DNA of 64,000 bases from Aliivibrio finisterrensis_A (GCF_004167675.1 NZ_SEZQ01000012.1); one strand, 5' to 3'. Counted from the stretch's first letter, positions 35,902-44,997 are shown. Notes: generated by a model from the letters alone, not told the origin. Translations and numbers: made by a program.

Positions 35902-37362
35902 ATGTTAATGATGATCAGGATGTTCGATATCATGAAACCCGTAATGCTTGGAGCAATAGCTTTACTTTCAACTCTTTCTTTCTCTGTTTCTGCTGATAAG
36001 GTGTCTACTAAGAGTGATTCAGAAGACTCACCGTTTACAAATGTAGCTTCCGGCGGAAAAACCAGTGTGAAGAAAAATGGACAGAATGCCTTTTCTCTAC
36101 CTGCTGCTAACCTACCAATGAGTAAGCGTCTCGATTTTAGTGTGGGTAATAGCTTTTTTCGTAATCCTTGGGTGCAAGCGCCTGCGTCTACTGATGCTCG
36201 TGATGGGTTAGGCCCGTTATTTAATACCAATGGTTGTCAGAGTTGTCATATTAAAGATGGGCGAGGGCATACGCCGAAAGAGGGGGATACTAACGCGGTT
36301 TCTATGTTAGTGCGATTAAGTATTCCTGCTTTAACGCCTGAAGAGAAAAAACGTGTCATTTTAGAAGGAGTGATCCCAGAGCCAACTTACGGCGGTCAAT
36401 TACAAGACTTTGCTTTACCGGGAATTGAACCAGAAGGCCAAATTAAAATCACTTATACAGCCCATCCAATCACTTTGGCTGACGGTGACGGTGTCACATT
36501 ACGTAAGCCTAATTTATCAATCACAGAGTTAGCGTATGGTGAGATGGCTGATAATGTATTGATGTCTGCACGTATTGCGCCACCAATGATTGGTTTAGGG
36601 TTATTAGAATCTATCCCTGAATCAACAATTTTAGGTTTTGCTGAACAACAAAAAAAAGAGGCTCAAGGCGTTTCAGGTAAGGCTAATCGCGTATGGAGTG
36701 TAGAAACCAATCAACTAGAGTTAGGTCGCTTTGGTTGGAAGGCGGGACAACCAACACTTATGCAGCAAAATGCCGCGGCCTTTAATGGTGATTTGGGCTT
36801 AACCAGTAATATGTTCCCTAAAGATGATTGTACTCAAGCGCAAGAAATTTGTGAGAGGTTACCTCATGGTGGCACTCCTGAAGTGAGTGACAAGATTTTA
36901 AATTTTGTCGAGTTTTATTCTCAGCACTTAGCGGTGCCTATTCGTCGTAATGTTAATGATCCTCAAGTCATTAAAGGGCAAGAATTATTTAAAAATATCG
37001 GTTGTGAAAGTTGTCATAAAACGAATATTAAAACAGCAAAATTTGAAGACAGACCGGCGCTATCTAATCAGTTAATTCATCCTTATACAGACATGTTGCT
37101 CCATGATATGGGAGAAGGACTTGCTGATAATCGACCAGAGTTTTTGGCTAATGGTCAAGAGTGGCGAACACCACCACTGTGGGGGTTAGGTTATACAAAA
37201 GAAGTCAATGGACATACAGAGTTCTTGCATGATGGTCGAGCTCGAAATGTACTAGAAGCAATTTTATGGCACGGCGGTGAGGCTCAGCAATCTAAAGATA
37301 AAGTCATTCAATTATCGACACAAGATCGTAATGCGTTATTAGCATTTTTAGATTCGTTATAA
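35902..37362 (+). CDS. Di-haem DUF1111 (thiol oxidoreductase-like) cytochrome c
   Basis: A 486-residue exported c-type cytochrome of the DUF1111 family. Two haem-binding CxxCH motifs are visible, GCQSCHIKDGRGH near residue 111 and GCESCHKTN near 374. The N-terminus has five in-frame ATGs; the signal peptide proper begins at 35932 (MKPVMLGAIALLSTLSFSVSA), so the true start may be there. It sits between two imelysin genes and before a DUF1513 gene, a combination seen in iron-regulated clusters. A role in periplasmic redox handling of iron is inferred; DUF1111 proteins have been named thiol oxidoreductases without strong proof. Confidence 0.85.
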   Translation: MLMMIRMFDIMKPVMLGAIALLSTLSFSVSADKVSTKSDSEDSPFTNVASGGKTSVKKNGQNAFSLPAANLPMSKRLDFSVGNSFFRNPWVQAPASTDARDGLGPLFNTNGCQSCHIKDGRGHTPKEGDTNAVSMLVRLSIPALTPEEKKRVILEGVIPEPTYGGQLQDFALPGIEPEGQIKITYTAHPITLADGDGVTLRKPNLSITELAYGEMADNVLMSARIAPPMIGLGLLESIPESTILGFAEQQKKEAQGVSGKANRVWSVETNQLELGRFGWKAGQPTLMQQNAAAFNGDLGLTSNMFPKDDCTQAQEICERLPHGGTPEVSDKILNFVEFYSQHLAVPIRRNVNDPQVIKGQELFKNIGCESCHKTNIKTAKFEDRPALSNQLIHPYTDMLLHDMGEGLADNRPEFLANGQEWRTPPLWGLGYTKEVNGHTEFLHDGRARNVLEAILWHGGEAQQSKDKVIQLSTQDRNALLAFLDSL

Positions 37363-37372
37363 GGCGTAAGTA

Positions 37373-38392
37373 ATGAAAACTATCTATTTATTGTTAAGCA
37401 GTACGGTGTTACTGACAGCCTGCCAAAGTACAAATGAGTCTAATCAAGTCCCGAATTCTACAAATATGATTGACCATGTTTATTATATTGAGCAGCAGTC
37501 AGCCCAGCGTTTAGTTGAATCTAGTCAACGATTGGCTGAGAGTTTTGAAGGATATTGTACGAATAAAACTGAAAAAGAAACGGTGGTTATGCAGTGGCAA
37601 CAAACCATGCAAGCGTGGATGGCACTGCAAGGTCAACAAAGAGGGCCAGAGGCTGCACTTAGTGTTAATTGGAACATTCAGTTTTGGCCAGATAAGAAAA
37701 ACACCACTGGGCGAAAAATGTCTCAACTGTTGAAAAAAGATCAAATTTGGAATACTGAATTAATTCAGCAGCAGAGTGTAACAACCCAGGGGTTAGGTGC
37801 CATAGAGTGGTTATTGTTTGATAAAGCCTCGACATTGCCAGCATCAGAGTCATGTCATTTAGGTCAGGCCATTACTGCAAACTTAGCGCTTAATACTCTA
37901 AAGGTAGATCAAGCATGGCAAGTTAACCCGTGGTCTCAATTAGATGAAACCATGTGGTTAAATGAATACATTGCGTTACTTGCCAATCAGCTTGATTACA
38001 GCATGAAAAAACTCAGTCGTCCGCTTGCAAAAATAGGGCAACCACGTCCTTATTTCTCGGAATCATGGCGTTCAGAAACCTCTCTTACTTGGCTTAAATA
38101 CAATGTAGAAGCGATGCAAAACATATATTTAGCAAATGGTGTTGGACTTGATGATTATTTACGTAAGCAAGGGCATGCTGATTTGGCTGATAGAATTGAA
38201 GACCATTTTAATTCAACGCTAGAAACATGGCCTGAATCATCATCACTATTTGCTGAGTTACAGACAAAATCTGGTTATCAAAACACGTTAGCTCTATATA
38301 ACAAATTAGAGTATTTGAAATACCTAATTCATGAAGAAGTGGCTATCGAATTGAACATTGCTATAGGATTTAATGCAACCGATGGCGATTAA
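37373..38392 (+). CDS. Imelysin-family lipoprotein
   Basis: A 339-residue second imelysin-domain protein, predicted to be a lipoprotein (lipobox LLTAC, Cys17). It shows the family's WQQTMQAWMALQGQQRGPE segment and GLGAIEWLLFDK, in which the G-x-H-x-x-E motif of the first copy is altered to G-A-I-E, so the His ligand seems lost or shifted. It starts 10 bases after the DUF1111 gene and overlaps the DUF1513 gene by 20 bases, so the three are one operon. Division of labour with the first imelysin (soluble versus anchored) is likely. Confidence 0.85.
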   Translation: MKTIYLLLSSTVLLTACQSTNESNQVPNSTNMIDHVYYIEQQSAQRLVESSQRLAESFEGYCTNKTEKETVVMQWQQTMQAWMALQGQQRGPEAALSVNWNIQFWPDKKNTTGRKMSQLLKKDQIWNTELIQQQSVTTQGLGAIEWLLFDKASTLPASESCHLGQAITANLALNTLKVDQAWQVNPWSQLDETMWLNEYIALLANQLDYSMKKLSRPLAKIGQPRPYFSESWRSETSLTWLKYNVEAMQNIYLANGVGLDDYLRKQGHADLADRIEDHFNSTLETWPESSSLFAELQTKSGYQNTLALYNKLEYLKYLIHEEVAIELNIAIGFNATDGD

Positions 38393-39497
38393 TAACCAAA
38401 GACGAAAGCTATTAAAAAGTAGCCTAGGGGCGGTCGCATTATCTCCTTGGTTAACAGCGTGTTCGTCGGTCTCGAATTTAGATAAAAATGCGGCTTTGAT
38501 CTCTTGCTCTCGAACAGCAAATGGACATTTTGGCGCAGTGGTGGCAGATAATGAGGGAAACCCTATTCATTCTGTACCTTTACCAGCAAGAGGGCATGGC
38601 GTTGCAATTACGCCGAATGGTGAACTAGCCGTCGCATTTGCTCGTCGTCCCGGCAATTACATGCAATTATTTAATATAAAGACGGGCGTAAGCTATCCAA
38701 TTACGCCATCAATGCCAAATCGTTACTTCTATGGTCATGGTGTGTTTTCTTCTGATGGGTTAACGCTTTACACCACTGAAGGAGAGAAAGAAACCAGTCA
38801 GGGAGTTATCGGGGTTTATCAATTGCAGGGAACTCAATTAATAAAAGTAAAAGAGTTCTCAGGGTTTGGTATTGGTCCACATGAGGTAATTCGTGCTGAT
38901 GATACGACCTTAGCTATTGGGGTTGGTGGTGTTCATACTAAAGGCCGAGTTCCTCTTAATTTAGAGTCAATGAAACCAGCACTTGTGTATTTATCGACAA
39001 GTTCTGGAGAGGTGCTTGAGCGTGTTGGGCTTGCAGATCATAAGTTAAGTATTCGTCACTTATCCTTGATGGATGATGGTCGAGTATTGTGTGGGCAGCA
39101 ATATCGAGGTGAACCAGAAGATGGTGTTCCTTTGGTGGCAATACATCAACGGGGTGGGGCTTTACAACAATTAAATGCGGAACCAGAGGAGTGGTTACGA
39201 TTTAATCATTATATAGCGAGTATTGCTGTACTTGGCGATCACGTGGTTGCTACGTCACCCAGAGGGAATTGTTACGGTGTTTGGAATTTAAAAAACAATC
39301 AATTGATCGAGATAGCGTCGTTAGCTGATGCGTCAGGTGTGGTAGTCAATAGTCGAGATAACCTTTTACCACAGTGGCACATTAGCTCTGGTACTGGCAA
39401 AGTGATTATTCGTTCTGAAAATGGTGAGGTGGTTAGTCATCAAACCAATGTAATGTGGGATAATCATTGGAGCCAGATCCCGCGAACAGTTATTTAG
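38373..39497 (+). CDS. DUF1513 family exported beta-propeller-like protein
   Basis: A 374-residue protein of the DUF1513 family. The start at 38373 has TAGGA 4 bases upstream; a second ATG at 38382 is possible. The N-terminus has a twin-arginine-like NQRRKLLKSSLGAVALSP followed by WLTAC, so Tat export and lipidation are both possible. Repeated short beta blades (RGHGVAITPNGELAVAFARRPG, YFYGHGVFSSDGLTLYTTEG, GPHEVIRADDTTLAIGVGG) suggest a propeller. It is the last gene of the imelysin/DUF1111 operon. Biochemical role unknown; iron-linked by context. Confidence 0.85.
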   Translation: MQPMAINNQRRKLLKSSLGAVALSPWLTACSSVSNLDKNAALISCSRTANGHFGAVVADNEGNPIHSVPLPARGHGVAITPNGELAVAFARRPGNYMQLFNIKTGVSYPITPSMPNRYFYGHGVFSSDGLTLYTTEGEKETSQGVIGVYQLQGTQLIKVKEFSGFGIGPHEVIRADDTTLAIGVGGVHTKGRVPLNLESMKPALVYLSTSSGEVLERVGLADHKLSIRHLSLMDDGRVLCGQQYRGEPEDGVPLVAIHQRGGALQQLNAEPEEWLRFNHYIASIAVLGDHVVATSPRGNCYGVWNLKNNQLIEIASLADASGVVVNSRDNLLPQWHISSGTGKVIIRSENGEVVSHQTNVMWDNHWSQIPRTVI

Positions 39498-39582
39498 CTA
39501 TTAGTGCTAAAAGAAATATCGCAATTCCCCTAAAATAAGAGCCGTGCTATTCTTGGGTTAACTATTTTAAGAAGAGAAAGCT

Positions 39583-40236
39583 ATGAGTTTACAATATCAA
39601 ATTATTCCAGTAACTCCTTATGAGCAAAACTGCTCAATTGTATGGTGCGACGAAACCATGAAAGGGGTTGTTGTCGATCCCGGTGGTGATGTTCAATTGC
39701 TAAAACAAGCGATTGATGCGTTAAATATTGATGTTGTATACATGGTACTAACTCATGGTCATCTCGATCATGTTGGTGGCACTGAAGACCTAGCAGCGAT
39801 TACTAATGCATCGATTATTGGTCCACATAAAGAAGATAATTTTTGGTTACAAGGGCTTCCAAATCAAAGTGAGCGATTTGGTTTCCCTCATACTGAAGCC
39901 TTCGAGCCTAACCAGTGGCTAAATGAAGGCGATGTTATTGAGTTTGGTAATCAAAAGTTAGATGTTTTACACACACCAGGTCATACTCCGGGTCATGTTG
40001 TGTTGTTTAACCAAGAAGCTAAAATGGCATTTGTTGGTGATGTATTATTTAAAGGTGCCATTGGGCGTTCTGATTTCCCTAAAGGTGATTTTGATACGCT
40101 AATTACCTCGATCAAAACAAAGCTTTGGCCTTTAGGTAGTGAGATGAAATTTGTACCGGGTCATGGTCCAGAGTCAACTTTTGGTCATGAACGCAGAACA
40201 AACCCGTTTGTTGCGGATGAAATGCCATTTTGGTAA
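39583..40236 (+). CDS. Metallo-beta-lactamase fold hydrolase, YcbL-like
   Basis: A 217-residue MBL-fold protein of the glyoxalase II-like YcbL branch. The zinc motif THGHLDHVGG (H-x-H-x-D-H) lies near residue 57, with further ligands in HTPGHTPGH, FVGDVLF and VPGHGPEST. Length is that of YcbL (about 215) and lacks the C-terminal substrate domain of true glyoxalase II, so a small thioester or related metabolite is the likely substrate. AAGAAGAGAAAGCT precedes the ATG. Single gene. Confidence 0.9.
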   Translation: MSLQYQIIPVTPYEQNCSIVWCDETMKGVVVDPGGDVQLLKQAIDALNIDVVYMVLTHGHLDHVGGTEDLAAITNASIIGPHKEDNFWLQGLPNQSERFGFPHTEAFEPNQWLNEGDVIEFGNQKLDVLHTPGHTPGHVVLFNQEAKMAFVGDVLFKGAIGRSDFPKGDFDTLITSIKTKLWPLGSEMKFVPGHGPESTFGHERRTNPFVADEMPFW

Positions 40237-40295
40237 GAAAATTGGCAAAATTGCCGTACTTTTCGCCATACAGTGCCATCCTCTCTATAAATATT

Positions 40296-40320
40296 GCGCG
40301 TTTTTTGGTATAAAACGCGC
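40296..40320. other. Hairpin in gap before the Lys/Ala-rich gene
   Basis: GCGCGTTTT (40296-40304) and AAAACGCGC (40312-40320) are perfect 9-base arms with a 7-base loop. No T-tract follows on the plus strand. It might terminate the YcbL-like gene poorly or be a protein site. Confidence 0.45.
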
Positions 40321-40439
40321 TTCGCCAATTCCAATACGACTATTTGAGTTTCACTTTAGGAATTGACATCTTTTTTCCGCTATCATTTTTGAGTCTTAAT
40401 TACTTAAAAATAGAGTTAGCGCAACGGAGTTTAAGTTTC

Positions 40440-40826
40440 ATGAAAATTGCTCACAAACGTAAAGTACAGTCTAAGCTGCATAAACGAATTAAAGCAACTG
40501 CACCAAAAACTGAAGTGAAAAAAGCAGCTAAACCTGCAAAAGTAGCTAAACCAGTTGAGAAGAAAGTGGAAGCAGTAGTTGCAGCAGCACCTAAAGCGGT
40601 AACAGTAGCGACAGATATCGCTCTTACGCCAAAGCAACAGACTGTATTTGATATTGTTTGCCAGAATCCTGAAGGTATCAATTCAAAAGAGATCGGTGTT
40701 AAAGCTGGTCAAGAAGAAACAAAAGCAGCAGCGTGGGCAACAGGTGGCTTGAAAAAGCTAGTTGAAGAAAACCTAGTTGTGCGTGAGCAGCTTGCTGGTA
40801 ATAAAGTAATTTACAAAGCAGTATAA
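40440..40826 (+). CDS. Lys/Ala-rich protein with C-terminal winged-helix-like domain
   Basis: A 128-residue very basic protein. The ATG at 40440 is preceded by ACGGAG and gives a basic N-terminus, while the longer in-frame reading from 40344 gives an unlikely hydrophobic stretch. Residues about 1-60 are a histone H1-like tail of Lys, Ala, Pro and Val (KKAAKPAKVAKPVEKK). Residues about 60-128 look like a helix-turn-helix: LTPKQQTVFDIVCQNPEGINSKEIGVK, then WATGGLKKLVEENLVVREQ and a K-V-I-Y-K wing. A nucleoid-associated or DNA-binding role is inferred. Followed by a strong terminator. Confidence 0.7.
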   Translation: MKIAHKRKVQSKLHKRIKATAPKTEVKKAAKPAKVAKPVEKKVEAVVAAAPKAVTVATDIALTPKQQTVFDIVCQNPEGINSKEIGVKAGQEETKAAAWATGGLKKLVEENLVVREQLAGNKVIYKAV

Positions 40827-40856
40827 TGCTTTAGTAACTCACTTTAAGACACAAAG

Positions 40857-40881
40857 AAGCCGAGACTGTCTCGGTTTTTTT
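40857..40881 (+). terminator. Terminator of the Lys/Ala-rich protein gene
   Basis: GCCGAGA and TCTCGGT form a short GC-rich stem around CTG, followed by a run of seven T. Confidence 0.9.
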
Positions 40882-40901
40882 GTGCCTGTGATATTTTGAT
40901 A

Positions 40902-40931
40902 TAAAAAAGGGCACTACAAAGAGTGCCCTTA
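40902..40931 (-). terminator. Terminator of the DUF3943 gene
   Basis: On the minus strand AAGGGCACT and AGTGCCCTT form a perfect stem around a 6-base loop and are followed by TTTTAT. Confidence 0.9.
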
Positions 40932-40953
40932 ATCGTTAAACTAAGAAAAGTGT

Positions 40954-41871
40954 TTAGAATTTCAATTTAACTTCAAGGCCGACAAACTGATCGGTATAAG
41001 GCATACCAGCATCATAAGCAAATTGTGCAGCATCACCATTACTGAACCATGCATTATATGCCAAGTTAACTTCAGTATCGCCACCCCATGCATCCGTTAC
41101 CCAATAATGGATATGTCCCACAGGGTTTAAGAAGAACAGGCTCACGCTACCTAAAGTATCTGAACCCATGACTTCACCGCCATTTTCTGTAATGCGTAGC
41201 TCTTGCTGTAACATCAGCTCACCAACAACAGCACCAAAGAATGGGGTTACGAATAAATCTTGAATAGAAGGTACTTCAGCAAAGGCTTCTACCCCGTACT
41301 CCCAGAAGAAAGTGGACATGGTTGTAGAGTATAAGAAAGATTCGAACTCATTAAAACCAGCGTGACGTGCGGCAGTATAGTAAACACCACCAAAATATGG
41401 GTGCATGATGTAATTTAAGAAGTGTTCATCTTTATCCCAGACAGGACCAGCACTTACGTTATCTTTCCATTTAGAACCAAGATTTTTAATGCTTGAATCT
41501 TCTGAATCCCATTTAGTAATGCTTTCAGGAAGAAAAGTCATTAAACCAACGGTTGCAACACTCAAGCCAAGGATGGTGTACGACTGCTCCATTAGGTAGT
41601 CCCAATCACGCTCGTCCGACACACGTAAATAGTGTGGTAATTGAGTGCTGTCTGCATACGTATCATTTTCAGCGACTTTAGACGGAGTCACATCACCATC
41701 TAATCGCATTGGAGAGAAATCAAAAGAGGCCGTTGAACAATAGCTAGAATAAATGTTAGTAGAGCAATCATTTTGATATTCCATGTCATAGGCGCTATTA
41801 GTATCTAATGCAAATGCTGGTGATGAAGCTGCACATCCTAAAAGCAAACTGGCTATTGCTTGTTTTTTCAC
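40954..41871 (-). CDS. DUF3943 family envelope protein
   Basis: A 305-residue exported protein of DUF3943 type. It begins with a signal peptide (MKKQAIASLLLGCAASSPAFA). The conserved middle is PVWDKDEHFLNYIMHPYFGG, then YYTAARHAGFNEFESFLYST and WEYGVEAFAEVPSIQDLFVTP, with several hydrophobic stretches. It ends in Phe (VGLEVKLKF), a pattern of outer-membrane beta-barrel proteins. An outer-membrane or periplasmic place is inferred. It is monocistronic, transcribed toward a strong terminator, and the next gene upstream is tyrP. Function unknown. Confidence 0.78.
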   Translation of the reverse strand: MKKQAIASLLLGCAASSPAFALDTNSAYDMEYQNDCSTNIYSSYCSTASFDFSPMRLDGDVTPSKVAENDTYADSTQLPHYLRVSDERDWDYLMEQSYTILGLSVATVGLMTFLPESITKWDSEDSSIKNLGSKWKDNVSAGPVWDKDEHFLNYIMHPYFGGVYYTAARHAGFNEFESFLYSTTMSTFFWEYGVEAFAEVPSIQDLFVTPFFGAVVGELMLQQELRITENGGEVMGSDTLGSVSLFFLNPVGHIHYWVTDAWGGDTEVNLAYNAWFSNGDAAQFAYDAGMPYTDQFVGLEVKLKF

Positions 41872-41950
41872 GGAAAGTCCTTAATTAAATCAAATACAGA
41901 GCTAGATCACAATTATCTACTATTAAGTAGAAAATGCAAAACATAAAAGC

Positions 41951-41999
41951 AGTAAAGGCCCAATTATGACTCTGTTAAAAAGAGAAATAGGCCTTTACT
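41951..41999 (-). other. Long-loop inverted repeat downstream of tyrP
   Basis: AGTAAAGGCC (41951-41960) and GGCCTTTACT (41990-41999) are perfect 10-base arms with a 29-base loop, just past the tyrP stop. The minus-strand tail is GCTTTTATG, so it may serve as the tyrP terminator despite the large loop. Confidence 0.5.
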
Positions 42000-42042
42000 T
42001 CAGATGGTTACAGTTAGCTTTTTTAGTTCAGTGCATTTGACG

Positions 42043-43215
42043 TTAGAATGAACTTAATATCTGACTACCAATAATGGTTAAGCCAAACAGTATGACAAGT
42101 AAAAGTGCAATGTTGCCACCAGCGACGATATATTCTGCATTTTTATGTGTTTTTCGGGCAGAAAATACTAATGCCACAGGCAAAAATAAAGCAAGAATTA
42201 CAAGTGCGATAGCTGCATACCCTAGAGCAGTGATAAAACCTTGTGGGTAAAATAAAGCGAATATCAGTGGTGGAGTGTAGGTTAAAACAGCAGTAATTAT
42301 AGATGATTTTTGCCACTTTTTTGAAGAGTCACGTAAAAACTCAAATAGACCTAAGCTAACTCCGATGAACGAGGTTAATAGCGCTAAATCTGCGAATAAT
42401 GATAAGGCAATTTGAATAAATTGATGATCGATGGATTGTTGAATCGTAGTAATAAACTGATTTAGCCCCTTAATTTGTTCAAACTCAGACTGAGATAATT
42501 GACCTAAAGTAATGCCTTGCCAAAACAAGTAAACGATTAAAGGAAGAGAAGAACCAATTAATAAGCTGATTTTGATCTTTTTGATATCAAGGTCAAGGTA
42601 ATTAACGATTGCTGGAATACTGCCATGAAAACCAAATGAGGTAAAAATAACAGGCAAAGCAGTAATAAAGACCCCTTGATGCACAGGAAGTGACATTAAG
42701 TACTCGCCGGTAATGTTGGGTGTTAAGAAAAATAGAATCGACACCAGCATGATGAGTTTTAATGCAAATAATCCACGGTTAATGAAATCAACCGTTTTTG
42801 TTCCAAGCGCAATAATTACTGCGACAATTACGGTAAACAGAATTGTTGAGAATGTTTTTGGTAGTTGAAAAGGAGTCACTAGATTAATTTTTTCATGAAA
42901 TTGTTCACTGCCACCTGCGATATATGCAGCGCATAATGCGTAAAAGAGAAATAACATTGAAAAAGTAGCTATTCGCTGCCCATTTTTTCCTAAAAATTGA
43001 AGAGCAAGGCTGTGTAGTGTTGCGCTTTGGTGCCCATGTTGATGAACTTCTAGCATTAACAAGCTTGTGTAACTCATGATTGCCCAAATACCGACCATTA
43101 ACATACTTGCTGTAAAGAAACCAAGACTCGCAGAGACAAGGGGTAAGGCTAGCATACCTGCGCCAATTGTTGTTCCTGCAATAATGAGAGAGCTTCCTAA
43201 TACTTTTGTCTTCAT
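42043..43215 (-). CDS. tyrP: Tyrosine-specific transporter TyrP
   Basis: A 390-residue inner-membrane proton-coupled tyrosine permease of the HAAAP family. It begins MKTKVLGSSLIIAGTTIGAGMLALPL and continues with SYTSLLMLEVHQH, close to E. coli TyrP (403 residues). About 11 membrane segments are visible, with SFGFHGSIPAIVNYL and SFIGVSLGLFEFLRD in family positions. It is closer to TyrP than the tandem pair at 5421 and 6663 is. Two TyrR-like boxes lie 78-118 bases upstream, so repression by TyrR with tyrosine is likely. Single gene. Confidence 0.9.
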   Translation of the reverse strand: MKTKVLGSSLIIAGTTIGAGMLALPLVSASLGFFTASMLMVGIWAIMSYTSLLMLEVHQHGHQSATLHSLALQFLGKNGQRIATFSMLFLFYALCAAYIAGGSEQFHEKINLVTPFQLPKTFSTILFTVIVAVIIALGTKTVDFINRGLFALKLIMLVSILFFLTPNITGEYLMSLPVHQGVFITALPVIFTSFGFHGSIPAIVNYLDLDIKKIKISLLIGSSLPLIVYLFWQGITLGQLSQSEFEQIKGLNQFITTIQQSIDHQFIQIALSLFADLALLTSFIGVSLGLFEFLRDSSKKWQKSSIITAVLTYTPPLIFALFYPQGFITALGYAAIALVILALFLPVALVFSARKTHKNAEYIVAGGNIALLLVILFGLTIIGSQILSSF

Positions 43216-43292
43216 TTATACCACATCTATACTAAATCAAATTTTTTCAATGATGAGAATGTACGCGCATTTTAATATTAACTCAATCATTT

Positions 43293-43333
43293 TGTATCGA
43301 TTGAATTACAGTTTGTGTAAACTAATGGTTACA
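43293..43333. promoter_or_regulatory. Pair of TyrR-like boxes upstream of tyrP
   Basis: Box A at 43316-43333 is TGTAAA-N6-GTTACA, one mismatch from the TyrR consensus TGTAAA-N6-TTTACA. Box B at 43293-43310 is TGTATC-N6-ATTACA, three mismatches. Their centres are 23 bases apart, the strong-plus-weak arrangement known for E. coli tyrP. They lie 78-118 bases before the minus-strand start. Confidence 0.7.
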
Positions 43334-43441
43334 CTGTTTTTTTTGGAGGATATTTACCTGAATTAAAACAAGATTAGTTTTTTAAAACGATTAATGTGAT
43401 AAATTAGGAGGAATTATAGAAATATCAAAGAGGAAGAGTGC

Positions 43442-44677
43442 ATGTTGCAAGTAGCAATGATTAGCACAGGCGAAGAAGTCCTTCATGGTGACATTGTTGA
43501 TACCAATGCAGCGTGGATGTCTCAACTATTTTATCAACATGGTTTTAAGTTATCTAACCGCTCAACTGTCGGTGATAGCATTGATGCATTGGTTGCTGAA
43601 ATACAACACCAAACTCAAACCGCATCTATTGTTATAGTTAATGGTGGGTTAGGGCCAACATCTGATGATATTTCTAGCGAAGCAGCAGCAAAGGTGATTA
43701 ATACACCATTGGTCATGTCTCATTATTGGCTAGAACGAATGCAAGCTCGTTATTTAGAGCAAGGCCGCGAAATGCCGAATAGCAATATTAAACAGGCGAT
43801 GCTACCTGAGGGGGCTCAGATTATTGATAACCCAGTGGGTACGGCTTGTGGTTTTTTTATTGAAGTCAATAAGTCAATCGTATTGTTTACGCCTGGTGTT
43901 CCTTCTGAATTTAAAGTGATGGTAGAACATCAAATATTGCCTCGTATGAAGCAGTGGCATCCAATGGTTGAAGCCTCTGAATGCAGTCGATTATTTACTT
44001 TTGGTTTATCTGAATCAGGTATTCAAGATAAGCTGCAACAATTACGTTTACCTTATGGTTTCGAAATTGGTTATCGCTCGTCACTGCCTTTTATTGAAGT
44101 AAAACTGTTTGGGCCTGCAAACCATGATGGTCGTTTCCCTGTACTAGAGCGAATGTATCATTTGCTAGGTGATAATGTCGTTAGTGTAGATGAATCTATG
44201 CTGCCAAATGTAGGGGCGTTATTAAGTGAGTTTTCATTAAATCTTACTGTGGCAGAACAAGCGACAGGAGGGTGGTTAACCAACTGGTTACAAGAAGATG
44301 ATCAAATCCGTCTAAATATGAAGCAAGGCTGGATTCTCTCTTCACAAGTCGATCAACAAATGGCAGATCAAGATCCTTTAGCCGCAGCTTTGGCACTTGC
44401 AGCAGCAACGCGTGAAAGAACTCAAACCGCCATTGGTTTAGCATCAGGGCCAATTATTCAAGGCAAAGTTGCTGTTGCGTTATCTACTCCGTATGGAGAG
44501 TGGGGCCAGCTAGTGAGTCTAAAACGTAATTATGTTTATAATGACATGCGAGCGATCTTATCAACACTGATGCTTGATATGTTACGACGCTGTTTGGAAA
44601 AGAAACCAATGTTTGGTCAATATGAATCGCTGAATAGAGAGTCAGAGATTTATGTACCACAAAGCGCGTTGCAGTAA
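43442..44677 (+). CDS. CinA-like protein (YfaY family)
   Basis: A 411-residue CinA/YfaY-type protein. The N-terminal molybdopterin-binding-like domain carries ISTGEEVLHGDIVDTNA and VNGGLGPTSDDISSEA, then FTPGVPSEFKVMVE. The C-terminal part aligns with the NMN-deamidase domain of CinA but its catalytic motifs look eroded, as in E. coli YfaY, so pyrophosphatase rather than deamidase activity is the safer guess. AGGAAGAG lies before the ATG. It converges with yfaE, as in E. coli, where yfaY lies close to nrdAB-yfaE. Confidence 0.85.
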   Translation: MLQVAMISTGEEVLHGDIVDTNAAWMSQLFYQHGFKLSNRSTVGDSIDALVAEIQHQTQTASIVIVNGGLGPTSDDISSEAAAKVINTPLVMSHYWLERMQARYLEQGREMPNSNIKQAMLPEGAQIIDNPVGTACGFFIEVNKSIVLFTPGVPSEFKVMVEHQILPRMKQWHPMVEASECSRLFTFGLSESGIQDKLQQLRLPYGFEIGYRSSLPFIEVKLFGPANHDGRFPVLERMYHLLGDNVVSVDESMLPNVGALLSEFSLNLTVAEQATGGWLTNWLQEDDQIRLNMKQGWILSSQVDQQMADQDPLAAALALAAATRERTQTAIGLASGPIIQGKVAVALSTPYGEWGQLVSLKRNYVYNDMRAILSTLMLDMLRRCLEKKPMFGQYESLNRESEIYVPQSALQ

Positions 44678-44718
44678 TATTTATTAAATACTGAAGAGCG
44701 ATCCTATGGGTCGTTTTT

Positions 44719-44997
44719 TTACGCCTTTTTTTCAGCAAGTTGAAAGGTTACCCCTTCAAGTACAATATCTGATTTTGCTTTACATACACAGGGCAAGATT
44801 TCGTTGGTAGATAAAAAGGCAAGAGGGAAACTCTGATAACTGACCTCACCTGATATCAATGTGCATCGACATGTACCACAATCACCATTCCGGCATTGTG
44901 ACTCCACAATCATCCCGTTGCTTTCCATTATCTCTAGCAGGGTTTTATTTTCTTGATTGTGAAGCGTAGTTACTTTGTTAATGCGGATTTTTGACAT
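44719..44997 (-). CDS. yfaE: 2Fe-2S ferredoxin YfaE
   Basis: A 92-residue plant-type ferredoxin. The cluster motif is ESQCRNGDCGTCRCTL (C-x4-C-x2-C), with the fourth cysteine in EILPCVCKAKSD. In E. coli YfaE reduces the di-iron centre of NrdB and maintains its tyrosyl radical. In E. coli it directly follows nrdB, but here a GGDEF gene lies between nrdB and yfaE on the same strand. Length and motif fit well. Confidence 0.92.
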   Translation of the reverse strand: MSKIRINKVTTLHNQENKTLLEIMESNGMIVESQCRNGDCGTCRCTLISGEVSYQSFPLAFLSTNEILPCVCKAKSDIVLEGVTFQLAEKKA

